Assembly: GCF_014207955.1 (NCBI RefSeq)
Contig: NZ_JACHLK010000016.1
Span: 62,001-126,000 of the forward strand
Length of the DNA stretch: 64,000 nt
Reading direction: 5' to 3'
DNA from: Acidovorax soli
Lineage (GTDB): Bacteria > Pseudomonadota > Gammaproteobacteria > Burkholderiales > Burkholderiaceae_C
In this document: positions 46,708 to 55,668 of the stretch, piece after piece
Layout: each line of letters begins with the position of its first letter
Numbering within the stretch: position 1 is the first letter of the stretch
Program-made: the position numbers and the translations under genes
The notes under the pieces: model-generated
Database searches by the model: none
Seen by the model: only the letters and a program-made list of their open reading frames with translations
Told to the model about the DNA's origin: nothing

Positions 46708-47743
46708 CGAAAGCCTCCCGCCAGGCGTCGATCACCTTGGGGATCTGCGCCACCATCTGCGGCGGCGTGGGCGCCAGCAGCGGGCTGGCATCGCCCAGGC
46801 CGAGCACGCCGGGCGCCGGCTTGGCATGGGCGCGCAGCGGCACGCTGAATTCCTCGACCGAGATGCGCTCGGTATCCTCGCTGCCCAGCAGCCATTCCAT
46901 GAACAGCTTGGAGGCGTTCGGCCGGCGCGTGTTGGCCATGATGCCCGAGGGCGAGAGGATCAGCACCGGCCCCTCCTTGGGCGCCAGCGTGGCCACCGGG
47001 TTGCCCTTGGCGGCCGAGCGCGCCGCCAGGCTCATGGGTCCGGCCGACACGGAGGCCTCGCCAGAGATCACCGTCGTCACGGCGTCGATGGTGGAGCGGC
47101 TCACATGCGCCTTGTTGGCGGCCAGCTTCTGGAAGAAGCCGTCACCGTGCAGCTTGCGCATCTCGATGCACCAGGCACCGGCCGCACCGCTGTAGGCCGG
47201 GTGCGCCACCAGGGCGGCGCCGTTCCATTGGGGGTCGAGCAGGTCGCTCCAGCGCTTGGGTGCGGCGGCGGCCTGCACCTTCTGGGTGTTGTAGATCAGG
47301 CCCATCATGAAGCAGCTCGACGCGTGGAAGTACGCGTCCGGGTCCATGTTCTGCACGCGCTTGTCCTGCTGCGCCACGGCGGCCGGCAGAAACTTCAGCA
47401 GCAGGTTGCGGCCCTTGAGGTCCACGTAGTGCGCGAGGTCCGTGGAGGTGAACACATCACAGTTGGGCGTGCCGGCCTTGAGGTCCTGGTTGAGGCGTTG
47501 GAACGCCACCTGCGCCGTCGTGCGCACCACGTTGACCTTCACGCCGGGGTAGCGGGCCGTGAATGTGCGGCCCATCTTCTCGGCCACCTCGGAGGTCTGG
47601 GGCACGGTGTACCAGGTGAGTTCGCCCTCCTTGCGGGCGGCGTCGTGCAGGGCGCCCAGGCTTGCGGCCTGGGCGCGGACTATCGCGGGAAAGGCCAGGG
47701 CGCTGGCCGCCATCACACCGAACTCTCGTCTGCGCAAGAACAT
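46700..47743 (-). CDS. ABC transporter periplasmic receptor (FbpA/AfuA-like)
   Basis: This 347-residue extracellular-type receptor has the leader MFLRRREFGVMAASALAFPA, with a twin-arginine-like RRREF motif. ELTWYTVPQTSEVAEKMGRTF is typical of the iron/2-aminoethylphosphonate/thiamine receptor class. The paired tyrosines used by FbpA for iron were not recognised. It is the first gene of the long minus-strand operon ending at 39442, with an AGGAGAC ribosome site, facing the palindromic promoter region at 47793-47841. Confidence 0.9.
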   Translation of the reverse strand: MFLRRREFGVMAASALAFPAIVRAQAASLGALHDAARKEGELTWYTVPQTSEVAEKMGRTFTARYPGVKVNVVRTTAQVAFQRLNQDLKAGTPNCDVFTSTDLAHYVDLKGRNLLLKFLPAAVAQQDKRVQNMDPDAYFHASSCFMMGLIYNTQKVQAAAAPKRWSDLLDPQWNGAALVAHPAYSGAAGAWCIEMRKLHGDGFFQKLAANKAHVSRSTIDAVTTVISGEASVSAGPMSLAARSAAKGNPVATLAPKEGPVLILSPSGIMANTRRPNASKLFMEWLLGSEDTERISVEEFSVPLRAHAKPAPGVLGLGDASPLLAPTPPQMVAQIPKVIDAWREAFGV

Positions 47744-47792
47744 GGGTTGTCTCCTGATCGTTGGGGACCGATCGGTGTCGGCCTTTTTTAAG

Positions 47793-47841
47793 TATGCGCA
47801 TAGCATTTATAAAAATACACTAATGGTTTATATGTATTTTT
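47793..47841. promoter_or_regulatory. Two palindromes in the divergent promoter of the acyl-CoA cluster
   Basis: A perfect 10-bp palindrome TATGCGCATA (47793-47802) is followed by AAAAATACA (47811-47819) and its inverted copy TGTATTTTT (47833-47841), 13 bp apart. Both sit in the 131-bp AT-rich spacer between the transporter operon and the quinone reductase gene. They are likely operators for the GntR regulator encoded at 49704, by position. Confidence 0.55.
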
Positions 47842-47874
47842 TAAGACCTGGTCAGGCTCTCTAATGGCGCTGCC

Positions 47875-48858
47875 ATGACAAAAAGCCCCTCCATCCATTT
47901 CCACCGCCACGGCGAGGCCGACGTGCTCGAAGCCGTGGACATCGACGTTCCCGCGCCTGCAGCGGGCGAAGTGCAGATACGCCAGACGGCCATCGGCCTG
48001 AACTTCGCGGACATCTACCAGCGCCGCGGCGGCCACGGGCCCCATGCGGCCACGCCCTTCCCTGTCACCCCGGGTGCGCAGGGCGCAGGCGTGGTGGAGG
48101 CCGTGGGACCGGGCGTCACGGCCTTCGCGCCAGGGCAGTCGGTGGCCTACCTGCACCCGGGCGCCTACCAGGTCACGCGCAATGTGCCGGCACACCGCGT
48201 AGTGGCGCTGCCCAGCTGGATCGGCGAGGACATGGCCGGTGCCAACCTGCTGCGCGGCCTCACGGCCGAGTACCTGCTGCGGCGGCTGTATGTGGTGAAG
48301 CCTGGCGATGCGGTGCTGGTGCATGCGGCTGCAGGCGGCATGGGACTGATCCTGTCGCAGTGGGCGTGCGCGCTGGGCGCCACGGTGATCGGCACGGTGG
48401 GCTCGGCCGCCAAGGCCGAGGTGGCGCTGGCGCACGGCTGCCACCACGTGATCGACTACCGCCGCGAAGACTTCGTGGCCCGCACGCTGGAATTCACCGG
48501 TGGTGTGGGGGTGGCCGTGGTGTACGACGCGGTGGGCAAGGATGTGTTCCTGCCCTCGCTGCAGTGCCTGCGCCCGCGCGGGCTGGCGGTCAATTACGGC
48601 ACGGCGTCGGGTGATGTGGAGGCCTTCGACCTGCAGATCCTGCACGCCAAGTCGCTCAGCGTGTGCCGCCCTACCCTGCGCAGCTTTGTGGCCGACCCGG
48701 TGGAGCTGCGCGCGTCGGCCCAGGCCTTCTTCGATGCCGTGCGCGACGGCCATGTGAAGCTGGGCATAGGCCAGCGCTACCCGCTGGCGGAGGTGCAGCG
48801 CGCGCACTGCGACCTGGAGAGCCGCGCCACCACCGGCGCCCCCGTCCTCATTCCCTGA
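47875..48858 (+). CDS. NADPH:quinone oxidoreductase (zinc-free MDR family)
   Basis: This 327-residue medium-chain reductase has the GLNFADIYQRRG substrate segment and the nucleotide motif AAAGGMGLILSQWA near residues 155-168; the zinc cysteines of alcohol dehydrogenases are absent. QOR-type enzymes reduce quinones or enones with NADPH. It heads the plus-strand arm of the acyl-CoA cluster and may reduce an unsaturated intermediate or protect against a reactive one. The GST gene follows after 21 bp. Confidence 0.9.
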   Translation: MTKSPSIHFHRHGEADVLEAVDIDVPAPAAGEVQIRQTAIGLNFADIYQRRGGHGPHAATPFPVTPGAQGAGVVEAVGPGVTAFAPGQSVAYLHPGAYQVTRNVPAHRVVALPSWIGEDMAGANLLRGLTAEYLLRRLYVVKPGDAVLVHAAAGGMGLILSQWACALGATVIGTVGSAAKAEVALAHGCHHVIDYRREDFVARTLEFTGGVGVAVVYDAVGKDVFLPSLQCLRPRGLAVNYGTASGDVEAFDLQILHAKSLSVCRPTLRSFVADPVELRASAQAFFDAVRDGHVKLGIGQRYPLAEVQRAHCDLESRATTGAPVLIP

Positions 48859-48879
48859 CCTTCATCACCCTGCACCACC

Positions 48880-49653
48880 ATGAGACTCTTCCATGCCTGG
48901 CTGTCCAGCGCCTCGCGCCGCGTGCGCCTGTGCCTTGCCGAAAAGAACATCGCCTACGAGAGCGTGGCCGTGGACCTGAGCAAACAGGAGCAGCACGCGC
49001 CGGAGTTCCTGGCCATGAACCCCAACGGCGTGGTGCCGGCGCTGGAGATCGCGCCCGGCCGTTTCCTGCACGAGAGCTCGACGATCTGCGAATACCTGGA
49101 CGACACCGTGCCCGAGCCCCCGCTGCGGCCCGCAGACCCCTATGCGCTGGCGCAGATGCGCAACTTCGTGCGCTGGACCGACGAGAAATCGCTGCCCCAC
49201 CTGCTCATCCTCAACTGGAGCCTGATGCTCCAGCCCACTGCCCAGCAATGGAGCGACCAGGAGCTTGAGGACAAGCTGGCGCGCATCCCCACGGCCGAGC
49301 GGCGCGAGGCCTGGGTGCGCATTGCCCGCAAGCCCTATACCGAAGAGGAGAAGGCCGAGGCCTTGCGCAAGCTGCTGCTCCTGGTGGAACGGATGGAAGA
49401 CATGCTCGGCGCTTCTGAGGTCCCGTCCACCTGGCTGATCGGCGGCGCCTACTCGCTCGCGGACATCGCAGCGGCGCCCTTCATCGCGCGCATCGCCGAG
49501 ATAGCGCCCGCAGCGCTGGCAGAGACCGCCCACCCGCGCGTGCACCGCTGGTGGCAGGCCATCCAGCAGCGCCCGGCGTTCGCCACAGCGCGCCTGCAGC
49601 TGTTCGGCGAGGTGCTGCAGGAGCGCCTGCGCAGTACCGCCACCCCGCACTGA
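48880..49653 (+). CDS. Glutathione S-transferase
   Basis: This 257-residue GST has a thioredoxin-like N-terminal domain (MRLFHAWLSSASRRVRLCLA; ALEIAPG; HESSTICEYLDD) and a helical C-terminal domain. SSASRRVR at the active-site position is typical of Ser-type bacterial GSTs, including beta-etherase-like forms. It is the second GST associated with this cluster (the other is at 39442), suggesting that glutathione takes part in handling an electrophilic intermediate. Confidence 0.88.
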   Translation: MRLFHAWLSSASRRVRLCLAEKNIAYESVAVDLSKQEQHAPEFLAMNPNGVVPALEIAPGRFLHESSTICEYLDDTVPEPPLRPADPYALAQMRNFVRWTDEKSLPHLLILNWSLMLQPTAQQWSDQELEDKLARIPTAERREAWVRIARKPYTEEEKAEALRKLLLLVERMEDMLGASEVPSTWLIGGAYSLADIAAAPFIARIAEIAPAALAETAHPRVHRWWQAIQQRPAFATARLQLFGEVLQERLRSTATPH

Positions 49654-49703
49654 GCACGAGAGCGATGCGAGCGCCCGCGCATTATCATTCGGCCACTACG
49701 AAC

Positions 49704-50384
49704 ATGGCCACCACTAGCACGACCCCACCCCGCGTCAACCTGAGCGACAAGATCCGCGAAGCCCTGGAAGAAGAGATCATCTCCGGCAAGCTCTATGCCG
49801 GCTGCAGCATCGACGAGCAGGGGCTGATGGAGCGCTTCGACGTCTCGCGCACCCCGGCGCGCGAGGCCATCCAGCAACTGGCCACGGCCGGCCTGGTGGA
49901 GATGGTGCCGCGCCACGGCGCCGTGGTCGCCACGCTCTCGCTCACCGAATACGTGGCCATGCTGGAGATGCTGACCGAGCTCGAAGGCCTGGCCGCCCGC
50001 CTGTCGGCACGGCGCATGCCGGCGGCCCTGCGGCGAGACCTGCAGGCCTCCTTCCAGGCCTGCGAAGCCGCAGCCGCCAAGGACGACTCGGTGGCCTACG
50101 AAGAGGCCAACCGCTGGTTCCACCAGACCATCTACGACGGCAGCCTCAACGAGGTACTGGCGCGCCAGCTGCGCCAGATGCGCCTGCGCATGCGGCACCC
50201 GCAGCGCTCGCTGTTCGACCGACCGAACCGCGTGCGCAACTCGCTGGCCGAGCACCAGGACATCATGAAGGCCATCCTCGATGGCGACGAGGATGCAGCC
50301 GACCGCCACATGTGCCGGCATATCTCCAGCGGCGGCAATGTCTATGTGGATGCGGTAGCCCGCGGCAGCGTGCCGCGTGGCTAA
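49704..50384 (+). CDS. GntR-family regulator, FCD subfamily
   Basis: This 226-residue regulator has a winged helix with SIDEQGLMERFDVSRTPARE and an FCD domain (NRWFHQTIYDGSLNEVLARQ, metal-ligand type histidines in EHQDIM). It is encoded in the plus-strand arm and probably represses the divergent promoter at 47744-47874. ATG 49704 was chosen; an in-frame ATG at 49665 would be nearer the GST stop. Its stop codon overlaps the stop of the convergent RluA gene. Confidence 0.88.
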   Translation: MATTSTTPPRVNLSDKIREALEEEIISGKLYAGCSIDEQGLMERFDVSRTPAREAIQQLATAGLVEMVPRHGAVVATLSLTEYVAMLEMLTELEGLAARLSARRMPAALRRDLQASFQACEAAAAKDDSVAYEEANRWFHQTIYDGSLNEVLARQLRQMRLRMRHPQRSLFDRPNRVRNSLAEHQDIMKAILDGDEDAADRHMCRHISSGGNVYVDAVARGSVPRG

Positions 50385-51292
50385 GGAAGCGGCTGCAGCT
50401 GCAGCCGGCTTTCGAACTGCCGGTGCTCGCCGCTGAGCGGGTCGGTGAACGCCAGCGAGCGCGCCAGCAACTGCAGCGGGCGCGAGTAATCGCCCTCGGG
50501 CGGGTCGTTGACCTCGGGGTAGAAGGCATCGTTGCGCAGCGGCAAGCCCAGCGCCGCCATGTGCACGCGCAACTGGTGGCGCTTGCCGCTGATGGGCGAG
50601 AGCCGGTAGCGCGCCCAGTCGCCGCGCACCTCCAGCACCTCCATGTGCGTGTGGCTGTTGGGCGTTCCAGGCACCTCGTGCATGCGAAAGAACTGCGGGC
50701 TTTCCTCCATGCGGCTCATGTGCTCACGCGGAAAGACCAGGTCCGCGCGCCAGGGGGCCACGGCTTCGTAGTGCTTGGTGATGCTGCGATCGCGGAACAG
50801 GGCTTGGTAGGCGCCGCGCGTGCGCTGCTGCACCGAGAACAGCACCAGCCCGGCCGTGTCGCGGTCGATGCGGTGCAGGGGCGACAGCTCGGGCAAGCCC
50901 AGGCGGCGCTTGAGGCGCACCAATAGCGTGTGCTGCAGGTAGCGGCCCGAGGGCGTGACCGGCATGAAGTGCGGCTTGTCGGCGACCAGCAGGTGCTCGT
51001 CCTGGTGGAGCACGGTCTCGGTGAACGGGATCTCGGGCTCGTCAGCGAGGTGGCGGTAGTAGTACAGGCGCAGCCCGGGCTCGAAGGGCCGATCCGGCGC
51101 CACGGGTGCACCGCGCTCGTCCACCACGTCGCCGGCCTGCATGCGCGCCAGCCAGCCGGCGCGGTCCACGGCGGGCAGGCGCTCCGCCAGAAAGTCCAGC
51201 ATGCTGCCCTGGCCATGGGTAGGCAGCACCACACAGCTCGGCCCCACGCCGTCGCGCATGGGCGGGGCGAAGGGGTGGTGGGCGTTGTGCAT
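50381..51292 (-). CDS. RluA-family RNA pseudouridine synthase
   Basis: This 303-residue synthase has the catalytic motif HRIDRDTAG with Asp143 and the RluA-type KPHFMPVTPSGRY and GKRHQLRVHMAALGLPL segments. It isomerises a uridine in rRNA or tRNA to pseudouridine; the site is not deducible. The first 80 residues act as a small N-terminal domain. The gene converges on and overlaps the GntR gene by four bases. Confidence 0.93.
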   Translation of the reverse strand: MHNAHHPFAPPMRDGVGPSCVVLPTHGQGSMLDFLAERLPAVDRAGWLARMQAGDVVDERGAPVAPDRPFEPGLRLYYYRHLADEPEIPFTETVLHQDEHLLVADKPHFMPVTPSGRYLQHTLLVRLKRRLGLPELSPLHRIDRDTAGLVLFSVQQRTRGAYQALFRDRSITKHYEAVAPWRADLVFPREHMSRMEESPQFFRMHEVPGTPNSHTHMEVLEVRGDWARYRLSPISGKRHQLRVHMAALGLPLRNDAFYPEVNDPPEGDYSRPLQLLARSLAFTDPLSGEHRQFESRLQLQPLP

Positions 51293-51309
51293 GGGGCGCG
51301 ATTCTAGGG

Positions 51310-51972
51310 CTACAGTCGCCAGCCTTCCCACGCCGTCCAGGCCGATGCCAGCAACAGCAGCAGCCCGACGGCCCGCGCCGTCCACACGCTGGCCTGCGGG
51401 TTGCCCTGCAGGCTGCGCTGCGCCCGGACGGCGCCCAGCGCCACCAGGCCATAGACCCCCGCCTGGGTGGCCGCGATGATGAGCCCCATCACCACGGCCT
51501 GGGCCCAGATGGGGCCATGCTCGGGCCGCAGGAACTGCGGAAACACCGCCAGCATGAAGACATAGGCCTTGGGGTTCATCAGGCAGGTGAGCACGGCCTT
51601 GCCGAAGGTGGCGGCCAGGGGGCGCTGGCGCGTGTGTACCGCGGCGCCATCGAAGGCCGAGCGGCTGCGCAGCAGCGCCACGCCCATCCAGGCCACATAG
51701 GCCGCCCCGGCCAGCAGCAAGGCGTTGAAGGCCGCGGGAAACAGCTTGAGCACCACGCCCACACCCAGTGCCCCCATGGCCGTGTGGCAGGCCCCGCCGG
51801 CCACGATGCCGGCGACCGCCCCCAGGCCGGCGCGGCGCCCACCCACGAGCGCGCTGGCCATGACGAAGGCCATGTCCAGCCCCGGCAGGGCCACCACGCC
51901 CAGCAGCAGCACAAAGAACAGCCACAGGTGCGCCGTGTGCTGCAGCGCCAGGGAATCCATTGCCCATTCCAT
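51310..51972 (-). CDS. LysE/RhtB-family amino-acid exporter
   Basis: This 220-residue inner-membrane protein has about six helices and the LysE/RhtB N-terminal signature (LPGLDMAFVMASALVGGRRAG) followed by GVVLKLFPAAFNALLLAGAAYVAW. It likely exports an amino acid or analogue. It is divergent from a YafY-type regulator with an 8-bp inverted repeat between them, so it is the probable target of that regulator. ATG at 51972 or 51960 are both possible. Confidence 0.9.
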   Translation of the reverse strand: MEWAMDSLALQHTAHLWLFFVLLLGVVALPGLDMAFVMASALVGGRRAGLGAVAGIVAGGACHTAMGALGVGVVLKLFPAAFNALLLAGAAYVAWMGVALLRSRSAFDGAAVHTRQRPLAATFGKAVLTCLMNPKAYVFMLAVFPQFLRPEHGPIWAQAVVMGLIIAATQAGVYGLVALGAVRAQRSLQGNPQASVWTARAVGLLLLLASAWTAWEGWRL

Positions 51973-52029
51973 CGTTCATCCTTTCCATCCGGCCCCGGAT
52001 GTGGGGCCGCCTGGAGGCAATGTAGGGAT

Positions 52030-52056
52030 GAATCAGGACACAATCGGCCCTGATTC
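52030..52056. promoter_or_regulatory. Inverted-repeat operator between lysE-like and yafY-like genes
   Basis: GAATCAGG (52030-52037) and CCTGATTC (52049-52056) form a perfect inverted repeat with an 11-bp spacer, centred in the 101-bp divergent gap. Its location 18 bp before the regulator start fits autoregulation by the YafY-type protein. Confidence 0.6.
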
Positions 52057-52073
52057 GGGTGCATGATGGCGCC

Positions 52074-53048
52074 ATGACCTCGCCCACCACCCGCGTGCTC
52101 AGCGTGCTGGAACTGCTGCAGGCGCGTGGCGCCATGAGCGGCACCGAGCTGGCCCAGCGGCTGGAGGTGGACGGCCGCACGCTGCGCAGGTACATCCGCA
52201 AGCTCGAAGACCTGGGCATTCCGGTGGTGGCGGAGCGTGGGCGCTACGGCGCGTACCGGCTGATGCCGGGCTTCAAGCTGCCGCCCATGGTGTTCACCGA
52301 CGACGAGGCCCTGGCCCTGTCGGTAGGCCTGCTGGCTGCGCGCCGCCTGGGCCTGGCCGAGGCAGCACCGGCCGTGGAAAGCGCCCGCGCCAAGCTCGAA
52401 CGCGTGATGCCCGAGCCCCTGCAGCGCCGCACCCGCGCCCTGGGCGACACGGTGCAGCTGGACCTGGCCCACCCCGACGCGCCTGCGGACAACCGGGCCC
52501 TGTTCACGCTGAGCGCCGCGGCCCATGCGCGCCAGCGCGTGCAACTGGCCTACCGCACACCGCAGGGCGAGGCCAGCGAGCGCGCCTTCGACACCTATGG
52601 CCTGGCCTGGCGCGGCGGGCGCTGGTATGCCGTGGGGCATTGCCACCTGCGCGGCGGGCTGCGCTCGTTCCGGCTCGACCGGGTGCTCAGCGTGCAACCC
52701 CTGCCCGCATCGTTCGGCGTGCCCGAGGATTTCGATGCCGTGCGCCACCTGGCGCTGGGCGTGGCCTCGCTGCCGCGCGCCTTCAGCGTGCAGGTGCTGC
52801 TGCGCACCGACCTGGCCACGGCACGCGAGGAGCTGTTCGATGCCATCGGCCTGTTTGCACCGCAGGACGGAGGCGGTGTGCTGCTGCACAGCCAGGTGGA
52901 CGACCTTGCTTGGTATGCGCGGCAGCTGGCGCGCCTGTCCTTCGATTTCGAGGTGCTGCACCCGCCCGCGCTGCGCGATGCACTCGTCGAGTGTGCCCAG
53001 GCCCTGCTGCGCAAGGCGGGGCCGGCCAGGGCTGCACCGGGGCTGTAG
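52074..53048 (+). CDS. YafY-type transcriptional regulator (HTH_11 plus WYL domain)
   Basis: This 324-residue protein has an N-terminal HTH_11 domain (VLELLQARGAMSGTELAQRL, then RTLRRYIRKLEDLGIPV). A WYL domain in the middle includes YGLAWRGGRWYAVGHC, the variant of the WYL core that senses ligands, followed by a C-terminal WCX-like region. It probably represses the divergent exporter. ATG 52074 was preferred over GTG 52059 because the family starts close to TSPTTRVLSVLE. Confidence 0.9.
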   Translation: MTSPTTRVLSVLELLQARGAMSGTELAQRLEVDGRTLRRYIRKLEDLGIPVVAERGRYGAYRLMPGFKLPPMVFTDDEALALSVGLLAARRLGLAEAAPAVESARAKLERVMPEPLQRRTRALGDTVQLDLAHPDAPADNRALFTLSAAAHARQRVQLAYRTPQGEASERAFDTYGLAWRGGRWYAVGHCHLRGGLRSFRLDRVLSVQPLPASFGVPEDFDAVRHLALGVASLPRAFSVQVLLRTDLATAREELFDAIGLFAPQDGGGVLLHSQVDDLAWYARQLARLSFDFEVLHPPALRDALVECAQALLRKAGPARAAPGL

Positions 53049-53168
53049 GACAAGGGCGGCAGTTGGGCACACGCAGGCCCTGCCGGCGGGGTTGCGGGCT
53101 AGCATGGCCGCAACCACAGCCAAGAGCTTGCCGATCCACGGCAAGTGCACCGATCTCCGCGCTTTTTG

Positions 53169-55586
53169 ATGACAACTGCCACCACGCCATCGACCGACCT
53201 GCCCAAGCCTCCGGCAGTCCAGCCCCCTGCCCGGCGCGTCCCCCTGGGCCGCGTGCTGAAATGGGCACTGGTGGTGCTGGGCCTTGTCGTGGGCCTGCTG
53301 CTCCTGGTCGGAGTGCTGCTGGCACTGATGGACCTGAACCGCTACAAGCCCTGGGTCAATGACAAGGTCAGCGAGGCCACGGGCCGGCGCTTCGCAATCG
53401 AGGGCGACCTGTCCGCCGCCTGGCGCTGGCCCCAGCCGCTGGAAGAAGGCTGGCGCCGCTGGGTGCCCGGTGTGACGGTGAAGGCCGAGCGCCTGGTGAT
53501 GGACAACCCCGCCGGGTTCGAGCCCCCGTTCAGCGGCGACGGCGAGAAAAAGGGCAAGGGCAGCAGAAAGCCCCACGCCGCCACGGCCGCACGGGAGGCG
53601 GCCAGCGCCGCATCGGTGGGCTCGGCATCGGCCTCCACCGCGCCGACCACCGCCACCCTGCCGGGCACGGCCACCATGGCCAGCATCGGCAGTGCCAGCG
53701 CTTCCATCAGCCTGCTGCCGCTGCTCAGGCGCCACCTGGCCGTCGACACGGTGGCGCTGACCGACCCCGAAGTGGCGCTGGCCCGCACCAGGGATGGCAC
53801 CAACAACTGGACCTTCAAGCCCCGCGACGAAGACAAGCCCAAGAGCCCCTGGACCTTCGATGTGGACCGGCTGGTGGTCAACCAGGGCCTGCTGGCCTAC
53901 GCCGATGCCATGAAGGATGTGGACATGCAGGCCCGGGTCAACACCACGGAGCCCATCGATCCATCCCAGGTCACGAACGCCAAGGCGGCCAAGCCGGTCG
54001 TCCTGCCCGCCTCGGCCGCAGCCTCGTCGGCCGAGGCCGCGGCGTCGCGAGACGTGACCGCCAGCCAGCGCGGCAACAGTGGCGCCCCTGTGCCCTATGG
54101 CCTGAAGTTCGAGCTGCAGGGCCGCATCGCCAAGGCCAAGGTCGAGGGCAGTGGCCTGGCGGGCCAGGTGATCAGCCTGCGCGACAAGGTGGTCAACTAC
54201 CCGATCAAGATCGACGCCACGGCAGGCAGTGCGGCCCTGTCGGCCGAGGGCATCCTGGCCAACCCGGGATCGCTCTCGGGCATGGACTTCGACGTGATGC
54301 TCAAAGCCGACAGCATGGGCGACCTGTACGAGGCAACAGGCCTGGTGCTGCCCAACACACCGCCCTTCGAGACGCGCGGCCACCTCACCGGCAGCCTGGA
54401 GCCCGAGCGCGCGGTGTGGAGCTACAGCGACTTCCACGGCAAGGTGGGCCAGAGCGACCTGCATGGCGACCTGAAATACACCTCGGGCAAGCCGCGGCCC
54501 AGGCTCACGGGCAGCATGACCTCGAACCAGCTGCGCCTGGCCGACCTGGGCCCCTCGCTGGGCACCAACAAGAGCGACAACACCCACCGCGGCAAAAGTG
54601 ATGGCAAGGGCGACGGTAAGGACAAGGGCAAGGTGCTGCCGGACGCCCCATTTGCAGCCCAGCGCTGGAATGCCATGGACATGGACATTTTGTTCAAAGG
54701 CAAGAACATCGTCCGCCCCGAGAGCCTGCCGCTCGAAGACCTGAGCATGCGCGCCGTGATGGACAACGCCCAGCTCCGGCTGGCGCCGCTGACCTTCGGC
54801 GTGGCCGAGGGCAAGATCGAATCCGAGGTCGCCATCGACGGGCGCGCACCGCCGCTCAAGGCGCGCATCCACGGCAAGGTCGAGGGGCTCAAGCTCTCGG
54901 CCCTGTTCCCCAAGGTGGAACTCATGAAGAAGAGCTTTGGCCGCATGGACGGCGCAGTGGCCCTGCAGAGCCAGGGCAACAGCGTGGCAGGCCTCTTGGG
55001 CAAGGGCACGGGCGAGGCACGGCTGTACGTGCGCGAAGGCACGCTGAGCAAGCAGATGCTGGACCTGGCGGCCCTCAACGTGGGCAGCATCATCGTGGGC
55101 AAACTCTTTGGCGACACCAAGGAGGTGAACCTGCGCTGTGCCGTGGCCGATTTCACCGTGGTCGACGGCATAGCCCAGAGCCGCGTGGTGAAGATGAGCA
55201 CCGACGATGCGGTGATCGAGGCCACGGGCACCATCGACCTGGGCACCGAGGCCATGAACATGCGCATCAAGCCCGAGTCGCTGGAGTGGAAGTTCTTCTC
55301 GCTGCGCACGCCGCTGTATGTGAAAGGCACCTTCGGCAACCCCGATGTGGGCGTGGAGCCCGGCCCGCTGCTGCTGCGCGCAGGTGCTGCGGTGGTGGCC
55401 GCCGTGGCGGCCCCGGCCGCGCTGGCCCTGGTGCCCGTGACGGTGCCTGCGGCCGATGACGACACCTACTGCAAGCCGCTGCTGGACCTGGGCAAGGCGC
55501 CGGTGAAGCCGGGCGCCGAGGGTGCGGCAGGCACCGCGACCGAGCCTGCACGGCGCGCGGCCAGCAAGCCGGCCACCGCGCGCTGA
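53169..55586 (+). CDS. AsmA-family protein
   Basis: This 805-residue protein has a cytosolic Pro-rich start, one membrane helix (about 37-62) and a large periplasmic part with N-terminal MDLNRYKPWVNDKVSEATGR and the C-terminal AsmA_2 region (VELMKKSFGRMDGAVALQS, GDTKEVNLRCAVADF). Two low-complexity Ala/Ser/Lys-rich inserts occur near 130-180 and 475-495. AsmA-like proteins are bridge-like lipid carriers affecting outer-membrane phospholipid transport. It is followed by a peptidoglycan peptidase gene, consistent with envelope function. Confidence 0.92.
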   Translation: MTTATTPSTDLPKPPAVQPPARRVPLGRVLKWALVVLGLVVGLLLLVGVLLALMDLNRYKPWVNDKVSEATGRRFAIEGDLSAAWRWPQPLEEGWRRWVPGVTVKAERLVMDNPAGFEPPFSGDGEKKGKGSRKPHAATAAREAASAASVGSASASTAPTTATLPGTATMASIGSASASISLLPLLRRHLAVDTVALTDPEVALARTRDGTNNWTFKPRDEDKPKSPWTFDVDRLVVNQGLLAYADAMKDVDMQARVNTTEPIDPSQVTNAKAAKPVVLPASAAASSAEAAASRDVTASQRGNSGAPVPYGLKFELQGRIAKAKVEGSGLAGQVISLRDKVVNYPIKIDATAGSAALSAEGILANPGSLSGMDFDVMLKADSMGDLYEATGLVLPNTPPFETRGHLTGSLEPERAVWSYSDFHGKVGQSDLHGDLKYTSGKPRPRLTGSMTSNQLRLADLGPSLGTNKSDNTHRGKSDGKGDGKDKGKVLPDAPFAAQRWNAMDMDILFKGKNIVRPESLPLEDLSMRAVMDNAQLRLAPLTFGVAEGKIESEVAIDGRAPPLKARIHGKVEGLKLSALFPKVELMKKSFGRMDGAVALQSQGNSVAGLLGKGTGEARLYVREGTLSKQMLDLAALNVGSIIVGKLFGDTKEVNLRCAVADFTVVDGIAQSRVVKMSTDDAVIEATGTIDLGTEAMNMRIKPESLEWKFFSLRTPLYVKGTFGNPDVGVEPGPLLLRAGAAVVAAVAAPAALALVPVTVPAADDDTYCKPLLDLGKAPVKPGAEGAAGTATEPARRAASKPATAR

Positions 55587-55668
55587 AAGGAAGGGGACAA
55601 GGGTGCGGGAATAATCGCACCCGTCGCCACTCCGAGCGCGCGCCCCGGGCAGCGCTTCTTTCCTGTCC

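Noticed and set aside
43909-47743. Annotation of the ABC transporter as an iron(III) uptake system.
   Set aside because: The domain layout fits, but no iron-ligand tyrosine pair was recognised and the genes overlap a CoA-transferase; an organic acid is more likely.
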